A stretch of DNA of 64,000 bases. It comes from Sphingobacterium multivorum (GTDB taxonomy: Bacteria; Bacteroidota; Bacteroidia; Sphingobacteriales; Sphingobacteriaceae). Position numbers and translations under genes: made by a program. How positions within the stretch are numbered: position 1 is the stretch's first letter; each line of letters opens with the position of its first letter. This document shows positions 54,827 to 63,104 of the stretch, piece after piece. The notes beneath the pieces are model-generated. The model made no database searches, had not been told where the DNA came from, and saw only the letters and a program-made list of their open reading frames with translations. The stretch lies in NCBI RefSeq assembly GCF_900457465.1, contig NZ_UAUU01000009.1, positions 992,001 through 1,056,000 of the forward strand, read 5' to 3'.

Positions 54827-55440
54827 ATATAAAGTGATCCTTTGGGATTTTGATGGCGTAATCATGGATTCCATGCCCACGCGATCTTTAGGATTTGTGA
54901 AGACACTGGCTGACTTTCCAAAAGAACAAGTTGACCAGTTGTTGGAATTCCACAATTCAAATGGTGGTCTTTCTAGATATGTCAAATTTAGATATTTCTT
55001 TGAAGAAATCCGAAAAGAGGCTGTATCTGAATCGAAAGTAATGGAATTAGCACATAAATTTTCAGAAATCATGCTAAGTTTATTAATCGATGAAAAGCTT
55101 TTAATACAAGATAGTGTTTCTTTATCAAAGAGAATTATCAGAATTTTACTTTTCATATAGTTTCTGGATCTGATGGAAAAGAGCTTAACATAATCTGTAA
55201 AGAATTAGGATTATCTAAATATTTTCAGACAATAAATGGATCGCCTACAGCTAAAATTGACCTTGTTTCAAATTTATTGGAAGTTTATACTTATAGTCAT
55301 AGTGAAGTTGCATTGATCGGGGATTCCGTTAATGACAAGGAGGCGGCAGATTTAAATGCAATTTCTTTTTTGGCTATAATAATCCTTCTCTTAGTAATGC
55401 TCAATATATATATCAACTTAATAATAAATATAAAGTCTGA
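54810..55440 (+). pseudogene. HAD-family phosphatase, frameshifted twice
   Basis: The first frame (54810-55160) has motif I WDFDGVIMDSMPTRSLGF. The remainder is in other frames: IVSGSDGKELNIICKEL (motif II Ser in VSGS), and ALIGDSVNDKEAADLNAISF (motif IV), with the end FGYNNPSLSNAQYIYQLNNK running to the stop at 55440. One missing T in the run at 55144-55147 and one in 55366-55371 account for both shifts. Repaired, it is about 210 residues, a GmhB/Pgp-like small HAD. In context it would remove a phosphate from the sugar acid before or after CTP activation. It overlaps the CMP-transferase gene. Confidence 0.75.
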
Positions 55441-55443
55441 GAT

Positions 55444-56904
55444 ATGTATTTGAATAATTTAAGACTTAATAAAATTTGGACTTCGCCAACTATTATGACA
55501 TGGTTAAGTTATGCAACCAAAGCAATTAGTCTAGTTGTTGTTATCCCTTTAATTTTAAATAGATTTAATCCTGCGGAAATTAGTTTGTGGTATCTTTTTA
55601 GTTCAATTTTCGTTTTGTTGTCTCTAGCAGATATGGGATTTAGGCAGACTTTTGTGCGGATTATTTCTTATGCGTACGGTGGAGTAAAGGATTTTTCTGC
55701 TATAGGAACAACAAAGGAAGATAGTGACAATTTGGACGAAATACCTATTAATTGGGCTCTTCTGGAGGATATTTTCTCCGCAATGAAGACAATATATAAG
55801 TATTTAGCAGTGTTGCTTCTTGTATTGTTATTGTCAATAGGTACTTATTTGTTAATAAAACCAATTTCTTTAGTGGAAAACCATAAAGGAGCATGGATTT
55901 CATGGGGGTAATTATAATTGTTAACGTTATCCGTTTCTATGGAACGATTTATGAAAATTACTTAGAAGGGTTAAATAAAATTGCTTTAGTCAGACGGATT
56001 GAAGCCTTAATGTCCTTAGGGAGCATAATTACAAGTATCGTTGTACTTCTATTAAATAGCAATATTTTATATTTAATTATAGCGAACCAAATCTGGCTTG
56101 TTTTTAATGTAATAAGAAATTGGTATCTAGCAAGAATGGTAGAAGAAGGTAAACTAAGGTCTTTTGTCCATAAGAAATTTGATAGGGAGTTATTTAGTTA
56201 TATTTGGAAACCAGCATGGCGTTCTGGTGTTTCAGGTTTAATGTCTAATGGTTTAACAAATTTGAGTGGACTATTATATGCTCAAATAGGGGATCCGAAA
56301 GTGGTTGCTCCTTTCCTTTTGTCTATGAGGTTAATCACCCAGATAAGAGAAGTTTCTATGGCTCCATTTTATAGTAAAATACCTTATCTATCTCAATTGC
56401 GTGCGCAAAATAGAATAAGTGAATTAATAAAAGTTGTACGTCGCGGAATGTTTATGAGTCATATCGTATTCGTAATCGGAGTCATATTTGTGAGTTTTTT
56501 TCTAAGTATTTGTTGGGTTTGATTGATAGTAAAATTGATTTCGTAAGTTCTTCTTTTTGGTTAGTTCTATCAATTGCCTTTTTATTCATAGATACGGTGC
56601 AATGCATATGCAAATATATTTAACAACTAATCATGTTATTTCTCATATTGCAGACGGGATCTCTGGTGTAATATTTATTGTTGTTAGCTTTCTATCAATC
56701 AAATGGCTGGGTATATATTCTATCCCGATTGGTTTAATATGTGGATATCTTGGCTTTTATGCATGGTATGCTGCAAGTTATTCCTACAGATCATTGCCTG
56801 TCAAATTTTTTGATTTCGAAAAGAGAACAATAGTTCTGCCTTTGATGCTGTTTATATTATATTCTCTATTACAGTTAATTTTTAACAAAACGATACCAAT
56901 ATGA
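55444..56904 (+). pseudogene. Oligosaccharide flippase, Wzx-like (locus 2), frameshifted three times
   Basis: Three overlapping frames together make a polytopic membrane protein of about 487 residues with the flippase pattern: WLSYATKAISLVVVIPLILN, SLWYLFSSIFVLLSLADMGF, RFYGTIYENYLEGLNKIALV, WKPAWRSGVSGLMSNGL, and the C-terminal IADGISGVIFIVVSFLSIKW. Frames change at GGGGG (55904-55908), T7 (56495-56501) and T5 (56579-56583); each is explained by one missing base. The second flippase of the window, for the locus-2 repeat unit. AT-rich, unlike the Wzc region just before it. Confidence 0.75.
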
Positions 56905-58190
56905 GAGTTTTCTTTTTTAAAGATGGCATAAATGAAGTAATTGATTTTCTTAACAAACATACTCAAGAATCTTGTGCTTTTTGGTACGCACCAGGACTTT
57001 TGTCATATAGATATCTTGAAGATTATATAGAGGTTACGGATATCTTTGTACAAGATACAATAGCTGAAGATTTTAAGAGAGATTATCCAAATTTGTCCAA
57101 TAAAATTGTAAAGACCTTTTTTGGATCTCTTTCTTGTTTGAATAATAAGAATAAGAAAATTTGTTTTTTTGCATCCAGCGATACGATTGTAAGTTCTTTC
57201 GTGCCAATACTGAATTTAATGGACAAGAAGGATTATAAGTTATTTTGCAGAGGTAATGAAGCGGCTCAAGAAAGTGCTCTATTGAACAATATTAATGCTG
57301 AAGTGACCAAAACTAAGGTTAGTAACCAAAGGGATTATTCTGTATTTATTACTGCAAACGATTGGGGGTTACTGGAGCAGAAGTTAAATAGTGATTTTTT
57401 AATTAAAGGAAAGAATACACTGGCATTACAAGAATCAAGTATAGATTTTAACCCAAAATTTGGGAAAATGAGAAATTGTAATTTTCCTGTATTTCAAGGT
57501 ATAGCTTCTTTATCAAATTATGATGTTCGTGGTAGAATCATGGCGGTAATTGGAAATCCGAGGTTCGAACGCCTAAAGCCAAGTTTAAAAGTAACTCATA
57601 ATTTAGCTCTTGTTAATGTCAATTTTACATATGGAATTTTTGAGGATGTTCGTGAAAATTGGATAGAAGATGTAGTTACATCATGTTATGATACCAGTTT
57701 TGATTATGTAATTTCGCAGCATCCAAGAGATAATGCTGATTTAAGTAGCTATAAGGTTTTAAAATCTAATTCCTCTCTTATTCATGATCAATTGAAAAAT
57801 TCTTCGGTTTTGATATCGAGATTTAGTGCCTTATTGACGGAAGCTATTTGTTTGGGAAGACCTGCAATTTATTATAATCCGCATAATGAAAAATTCCATT
57901 ACTCGATAGTAGCTGACAATCAGATGCTTTTTTATGCAAAAAATAGGGATGAATTAAGGCGTATATTAAAGCATATATCGACTCGAGATAATACAGAAGG
58001 AGAATTTGATTCAAAGTTTTTAAATACCCAGATAGGTGCTGCTGTGGAAGGAAACGCATCATTATTTATTCTTGAATTCTTAGAAGACTTTATTAAATTT
58101 CCTTTTTTAGGGCGAAAGATTAGCCGATGGAATATGATTATATTAAACCTTAAGATTTTGAAAAGAAGATTGTTTGGTAAAAATATTTAG
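56901..58190 (+). CDS. Putative GT-B glycosyltransferase, possible CMP-sugar-dependent
   Basis: The 429-residue protein is not in a family I recognise with certainty. It has an alpha/beta N-terminal half (CAFWYAPGLLSYRYLEDYIE) and a C-terminal part that looks like a GT-B donor domain: DYVISQHPRDNADLSSYKVL, then NSSVLISRFSALLTEAICLG and RPAIYYNPHNEKFHYSIVAD, resembling the capsule/polysialic or UDP-GlcNAc-epimerase-like fold. Because it directly follows the CMP-sugar genes and flippase, it may transfer the CMP-activated sugar. No signal peptide or membrane helix. Overlaps the flippase gene by four bases. Function inferred from context only. Confidence 0.55.
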   Translation: MRVFFFKDGINEVIDFLNKHTQESCAFWYAPGLLSYRYLEDYIEVTDIFVQDTIAEDFKRDYPNLSNKIVKTFFGSLSCLNNKNKKICFFASSDTIVSSFVPILNLMDKKDYKLFCRGNEAAQESALLNNINAEVTKTKVSNQRDYSVFITANDWGLLEQKLNSDFLIKGKNTLALQESSIDFNPKFGKMRNCNFPVFQGIASLSNYDVRGRIMAVIGNPRFERLKPSLKVTHNLALVNVNFTYGIFEDVRENWIEDVVTSCYDTSFDYVISQHPRDNADLSSYKVLKSNSSLIHDQLKNSSVLISRFSALLTEAICLGRPAIYYNPHNEKFHYSIVADNQMLFYAKNRDELRRILKHISTRDNTEGEFDSKFLNTQIGAAVEGNASLFILEFLEDFIKFPFLGRKISRWNMIILNLKILKRRLFGKNI

Positions 58191-58192
58191 CT

Positions 58193-58696
58193 ATGGGTCT
58201 AATTGATGTTATAAAGGCTGATTTTGAGGCAAACAAGGGTAATTTTTATGGTAAATTTATTGTTTTTCATTTTAGAATTGCCCAATATTTTTCCACACAC
58301 GAAAACAGATTTTTTCGTTTGATAGGATACCCGATTTATAAATTCTATCGAATTTTCTTTCCAATATTTATGTCCGTTGAAATCCCCGATTTGGCAATTA
58401 TTGGAAAAGGTTTTTGTTTATGGCATGGTATGGGACTTGTAATTAATCAACAAGTTATAATCGGCGATAATGTTCTCTTAAGGCACAATACAACCATTGG
58501 TAATAAGTATGAAGGGTCTCCTTGCCCCATTATCGGGAATAACGTTAACATAGGGGCGCATTGTGTGATTATTGGAGAGGTAACTATAGGTGACAATGTT
58601 ATTATTGGGGCTGGTACCATAGTTACTAAATCATTACCTTGTAATAGTATTGCATATGGAATTCCTATGCTAATAAAACCTAGAAGTTTATCATGA
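58193..58696 (+). CDS. Serine acetyltransferase-like sugar O-acetyltransferase
   Basis: The 167-residue left-handed beta-helix protein has LAIIGKGFCLWHGMGLVINQ, NVLLRHNTTIGNKYEG, CPIIGNNVNIGAHCVIIGEV and GDNVIIGAGTIVTKSLPCNS, the CysE/WcaB-like pattern. Small members in polysaccharide loci acetylate sugars rather than serine. An amphipathic N-terminal stretch rich in Phe/Arg could contact the membrane. It starts three bases after the GT-B gene and overlaps the polymerase gene (ATGA). Confidence 0.83.
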   Translation: MGLIDVIKADFEANKGNFYGKFIVFHFRIAQYFSTHENRFFRLIGYPIYKFYRIFFPIFMSVEIPDLAIIGKGFCLWHGMGLVINQQVIIGDNVLLRHNTTIGNKYEGSPCPIIGNNVNIGAHCVIIGEVTIGDNVIIGAGTIVTKSLPCNSIAYGIPMLIKPRSLS

Positions 58697-59835
58697 AACA
58701 ATTGATCAGATCAGATAAATTTTTTTTAAATAACAATGATATCTATATACTATTGTTAATAGTACCAGTGCTCACTTGTATTCAATTTTGGTATAATATT
58801 ATTTTACATCAAAATATTCAGATTGGTGCTTATTTTCAATTAATTTTAACTTTTTATCTATATTTTCTTATTGTTAAAAAGAAGGCATTTTTGGTTTTAT
58901 CAAGTTTGTTGACATTTTTATTTCTCTCTTTTTTTTATTCAGCTTATACCAATACAAGAATTAATGAGAATTTATCATATTTGATAGTTTTACATAATAT
59001 TATTTTACTTTTTTTGATCCTACCATCGTTTAGTTACAAGCGGGTTAAATTAGTTGAACTAAGAGAGTTTCTTGTGTATTTCATAATTATTTTTATGATT
59101 ATTTTTGAAATCTCATCACAATTTGCTAGTAAAGTAATCATAGATGAATATTATGGTATAGAAAGAAACTATAAGGATGGATTTGTTATTTCTCACTTAG
59201 CGGCATATTATTTTGGAGTATCTGCTTTTTTTTTATGGAAATTTAAAAAAAGATGGTTATCAGTAATTCTTTGTATGTATATTCTAACATTAGGAGCTCG
59301 TATAGGTTTAGTATATATACTCATTGGTATTATGGTTCTTTTTTTATATAAAGTAAACCGTCAATTATTAAACTTTATTTGGAAATATAGAGTTCTAATC
59401 TTTAGCAGCCTTTCATTTACTATTTTCTTACTTATAGCCTATTCATTGAGTTCAAGTAATATGGAAAACTTAATGGTTTTTACCTCTGGAAGAAGTTATT
59501 TTCAAGCTAATGGTATTTTACATATATTAAATGATGGTATTAGTATAGATAATTTGATAGGGAGAGGTCCAAAGGCATCAAATAGGTTAAATGAACAGTT
59601 TATAGGTGCGCCTATTTGGATGCATAATGACTTTTTAGATATAGCATTCAATCTTGGGGTTATTGGTTTATTAGCATATCTTATTTCAACATTTAATTAT
59701 TTCAATAATGTAAAAAGTTTATACTTGCTAATTATTTTATTTTTAACGGCATTTTTAAATGGATTCATAACCTATGATCCGCTTTATATTTTATTATTAT
59801 CAGATATTTGTTTTAAGAAGAGTTTTAAAGTTTGA
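58693..59835 (+). CDS. O-antigen polymerase/ligase-like protein, Wzy (locus 2)
   Basis: The 380-residue polytopic protein has 9-11 membrane helices and the ligase/polymerase-type large loop ending GAPIWMHNDFLDIAFNLGVI; the His/Asn/Asp and the following GLLAYL helix match the Wzy_C pattern. LTLGARIGLVYILIGIMV contains the loop Arg often seen in these enzymes. In a Wzx/Wzy locus with Wza/Wzc it is expected to polymerise repeat units at the periplasmic face. Type differs from the EpsG-like protein in locus 1. Confidence 0.75.
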   Translation: MKQLIRSDKFFLNNNDIYILLLIVPVLTCIQFWYNIILHQNIQIGAYFQLILTFYLYFLIVKKKAFLVLSSLLTFLFLSFFYSAYTNTRINENLSYLIVLHNIILLFLILPSFSYKRVKLVELREFLVYFIIIFMIIFEISSQFASKVIIDEYYGIERNYKDGFVISHLAAYYFGVSAFFLWKFKKRWLSVILCMYILTLGARIGLVYILIGIMVLFLYKVNRQLLNFIWKYRVLIFSSLSFTIFLLIAYSLSSSNMENLMVFTSGRSYFQANGILHILNDGISIDNLIGRGPKASNRLNEQFIGAPIWMHNDFLDIAFNLGVIGLLAYLISTFNYFNNVKSLYLLIILFLTAFLNGFITYDPLYILLLSDICFKKSFKV

Positions 59836-59841
59836 CAAAAT

Positions 59842-60897
59842 ATGAATCCATTAATTTCAGTTATTATTCCATGCTATAATGTAGAAAAATTTGTAGAAGA
59901 AGCAGTCAATTCGATTACGAACCAAACCTATAAAAATCTTGAAATTATCTGTATAGATGACTGTTCGAAGGATTCGACATTTACTATTCTAAGACGTTTA
60001 GCAGATGCAGACCCAAGAATTAAGTTATATAAAAATGACGTAAATCTTAAGTTAATAAAAACGTTGAATAAAGGTATTCAACTCGCAACCGGAGAGTTTA
60101 TAGCAAGAATGGATGCTGACGATATATCGGGTTTGAAAAGGTTTGAATACTCACTTCGTGAATTTCAGAGAGACCCTCAATTATCGATAGTTTCAATTAT
60201 GCCAGGAAAGATTTCTGAAAATGGCAGTATTCTCTCTCCTAGTAAATACTTTGCTAATACATTGCATAGGTCTTGTCAATTTATGTCCTTATTAGCAACG
60301 CCGCTATCTCATCCATGTGTGATGATTAAAGCTGCAGTCTATCGACACTATTTGTATTTAGAAAATGAACAATTCTTACATGTAGAGGATGGAGAACTAT
60401 GGACGAGAATGCTTTATGGAGGAGAAAAAGTCTTTGTTTTAAGCTCAACAGATCAATTTTTTATTCGAATTAATAGTGGAAGTGTTTCACGTCTATTTTC
60501 AGACAAACAATTTTGCAATTTTCTTGCTCTCTCTCAAAATAACATAAAGAAATACTTAAAATTAGACATTGAAAGTACTTTTCTTAAGTTATTAACTGGA
60601 AGTAAAGATAAATTTTCTTTTGATGTACTAAGAAATAGCATTTCCTGTCTTAAGATGATGATGAAGAAGTTTTTAGATATCTACCCTTCAAATGAGGCAG
60701 AGAAGAAAGAAATAGAGAGTTGGGTACAGCAGAGGACCCTTTATTTGCTTGGGAATGTATTGTTTAACAGTTCGATAAAAACAAAGCTGTTCATTTTCTT
60801 TTATGCGTTATATAACCTTAATCTATTTACAAACAAAAAAACATGGATTAATATTTATGCAAGAGTTAAATTAAATCTTTATGAAAAGCAAGTATAA
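59842..60897 (+). CDS. Glycosyltransferase family 2
   Basis: The 351-residue GT-A enzyme opens ISVIIPCYNVEKFVEEAVNS, with EIICIDDCSKDSTFTILRRL and the metal motif GEFIARMDADDISG. HPCVMIKAAVYRHYL precedes the base region LHVEDGELWTRML. A helical C-terminal extension of about 120 residues follows the catalytic domain, longer than the minimal GT2. It adds a sugar to the locus-2 repeat. It overlaps the next gene by 17 bases. Confidence 0.86.
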   Translation: MNPLISVIIPCYNVEKFVEEAVNSITNQTYKNLEIICIDDCSKDSTFTILRRLADADPRIKLYKNDVNLKLIKTLNKGIQLATGEFIARMDADDISGLKRFEYSLREFQRDPQLSIVSIMPGKISENGSILSPSKYFANTLHRSCQFMSLLATPLSHPCVMIKAAVYRHYLYLENEQFLHVEDGELWTRMLYGGEKVFVLSSTDQFFIRINSGSVSRLFSDKQFCNFLALSQNNIKKYLKLDIESTFLKLLTGSKDKFSFDVLRNSISCLKMMMKKFLDIYPSNEAEKKEIESWVQQRTLYLLGNVLFNSSIKTKLFIFFYALYNLNLFTNKKTWINIYARVKLNLYEKQV

Positions 60898-61903
60898 TTA
60901 TGTCGTCTTAAATTTTTACGTAAATTTTAGACGGGTTGGGGGCGCTGAAAAAGTTGCTGTGGAATTAAGCAGATTATTGGCTGGTGATGTCTTTTCTTCA
61001 AAAATAATGGGATTGAATAAATTTGAAGAAAATAATAAATTTTATAATATTACAAATAGTGAGTATTTGAGGTTTAGTTTTTTTAGATATTTAACTGATG
61101 GAAAGTCTGTAATTATTTCCAATCACAGAAAATTAACGACTTTATTGCTGATTTTAAAAAAAATATTTAGACTTAAAACTAGGATTATTCATGTTTCTCA
61201 TAACGAGTTCTTCAATCTTCAGCGATTAACATTATTTCCAAAAGATATTGTAGCCGTATCAGAGAAGGTAAAGCAAAATTTAATAAAAGAATTTAAAGTC
61301 AAACCACAAGACATTACAGTTATTCATAATGGGATTCATGATCCATATTTGAATACTTCGTTTGTTGGCCCCAAATTATATAATACCAATGAAATAAAAA
61401 TACTTTATCCAGCTAGAATCAATACTGTGAAAGGTCAGATTCGCTTGGTAAATGCATTGAAAGACCAGATATCAAAATCAATTATAATAGATTTTGCTGG
61501 TGAAGGTGAAGATTCCGATAGTTTGGAGAAGTTGATTGAGGGTGATTTTAATTTTAGGTATTTGGGACATGTAGATATTGGCAAAGTTATGGTTGAATAT
61601 GATTATGTGATGCTTTTTTCAGAAAATGAAGGTTTGCCTTTATCTTTAATTGAAGCAACGTCCTATGGCAAACCTATTATATGCAACAGTGTTGGAGGAA
61701 ATGAAGAAATCGTCGTTAGCGGTGTAAATGGGTATGTTGTTAATGAATATGAAAAATTAATTGACTTAATAAATTATTTGGACAAAATTACAATGAAAGA
61801 GTATAAAGAGATGTGTTATTCTTCAAGGAACCAATTTGAACAATTTTTTAGTGAGAAAGAAATGTTGGATAAGTATAAGGACCTTATTCTGAATAAATCA
61901 TAG
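60881..61903 (+). CDS. Glycosyltransferase family 4 (GT-B)
   Basis: The 340-residue GT-B enzyme has the acceptor-side loop NFRRVGGAEKVAVELSRLLA, VIHNGIHDPYLNTSF, the donor strand IKILYPARINTVKGQIRLVN and LFSENEGLPLSLIEATSYGK with the EX7E pattern (ENEGLPLSLIE). NSVGGNEEIV is also typical. Donor sugar unknown. The start overlaps the GT2 gene; a later in-frame alternative is not needed because the loop lies only 15 residues in. Confidence 0.86.
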   Translation: MKSKYNYVVLNFYVNFRRVGGAEKVAVELSRLLAGDVFSSKIMGLNKFEENNKFYNITNSEYLRFSFFRYLTDGKSVIISNHRKLTTLLLILKKIFRLKTRIIHVSHNEFFNLQRLTLFPKDIVAVSEKVKQNLIKEFKVKPQDITVIHNGIHDPYLNTSFVGPKLYNTNEIKILYPARINTVKGQIRLVNALKDQISKSIIIDFAGEGEDSDSLEKLIEGDFNFRYLGHVDIGKVMVEYDYVMLFSENEGLPLSLIEATSYGKPIICNSVGGNEEIVVSGVNGYVVNEYEKLIDLINYLDKITMKEYKEMCYSSRNQFEQFFSEKEMLDKYKDLILNKS

Positions 61904-62007
61904 TTATTCAGTATCTATTATGTTGTATTATATTCTAATGTGGAATCATAAATATAACAATTTGTTGTTTTTTTAATATCATTAACTTTCTTTTTAATTT
62001 GCTTTAA

Positions 62008-62778
62008 ATGATGAACGAAACCTACGATAAAGTTCAGATATTGAATATGGATATCTTGTCACTAACAAGTGATGAACTTTTAAAATCGTTAAATAAGGGA
62101 ATATTATTTACAATAAATGTAGACCATTATATTAAATTACAGAATGACTTAGATTTTTATGATTGTTATAAAGCAGCGGATTGGGTTGTTTGTGATAGCA
62201 GGATAATATTTTTGATGGCTAAATTTTTAAGGCGTCCTTTACTAGAAGTTATCCCAGGATCTTCTTTTTTTTCGAAATTTTACCTTTACCACAAAAGTAA
62301 TCCTGATATTAAAATCTTCTTACTTGGAGCAGAGGAGGGAGTTGCAATAAAAGCGATGAATAATATTAATGCCAAAGTAGAAAATAATATGGTGGTTGGA
62401 GCGCATTCCCCAACATTCGGTTTTGAAAAAAATGAAAACGAATGCTTTGATATTATTAAGATAATTAAAGGAAGTGGTGCAAATGTATTAGTTGTTGGCT
62501 TGGGAGCTCCTAAGCAAGAGAAATGGATTGCAAAATATAAACAGTATTTGCCTAATATAAATTTATTTATGGCTTTAGGCGCTACAATTGATTTTGAAGC
62601 TGGTAATTTGAAACGCGCTCCGAAGTGGGTTCAAAGATTTTCATTAGAATGGATGTATCGTTTAATAAGGGAGCCCGGTAGATTATGGAAGAGATACCTT
62701 GTGGATGATGTGGCAATTTTTCCTTTGATTTTAAAGCAGAAATTTGGGCGCTATAACAATCCGTTCAAATTAAAATAG
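62008..62778 (+). CDS. WecG/TagA/CpsF family glycosyltransferase (GT26)
   Basis: The 256-residue enzyme has the family core: TINVDHYIKLQNDLDFYDCY (NVDH... like the TagA opening), AADWVVCDSRIIFLMAKFL, IPGSSFFSKF (variant of the PGSDL motif), VLVVGLGAPKQEKWIAK and FMALGATIDFEAGNLKRAPK with WVQRFSLEWMYRLIREPGRL. Members transfer ManNAc(A)-type or glucose residues to a lipid-linked first sugar. A 104-base gap precedes it. It is the last glycosyltransferase of locus 2. Confidence 0.88.
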   Translation: MMNETYDKVQILNMDILSLTSDELLKSLNKGILFTINVDHYIKLQNDLDFYDCYKAADWVVCDSRIIFLMAKFLRRPLLEVIPGSSFFSKFYLYHKSNPDIKIFLLGAEEGVAIKAMNNINAKVENNMVVGAHSPTFGFEKNENECFDIIKIIKGSGANVLVVGLGAPKQEKWIAKYKQYLPNINLFMALGATIDFEAGNLKRAPKWVQRFSLEWMYRLIREPGRLWKRYLVDDVAIFPLILKQKFGRYNNPFKLK

Positions 62779-63104
62779 AATTATTTTAATAATTAATTCT
62801 GTAAATCTTTTTAGAATGTTATGTTATTAAATGGTGATGTAATACATGTATTCAAAATTTTTTAGCAGTATTCCACTTTAAAATACTTATTATACTGTTT
62901 TAAATGTATAAAATTTTTAAGATTCATACTATACGGAGTATAAATACGTAATTAATCTTTAAAAAGATACAACTTCATATAAGTTGTCTTAATTTTAATA
63001 TTATACATTTGAGACAATTGTTTTTATCTTTATTACATTAGTCAGCAATACTCGTTTAACGTTTCTTGCGATGCCTAATTTTATTTTATGCAATAAATTT
63101 TTAT
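62779..63104. other. AT-rich intergenic region before wzi
   Basis: 326 bases, very AT-rich, no supported gene or clear consensus promoter. Base composition rises sharply in the following gene, so this spacer probably marks the right border of the variable part of locus 2. Confidence 0.45.
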
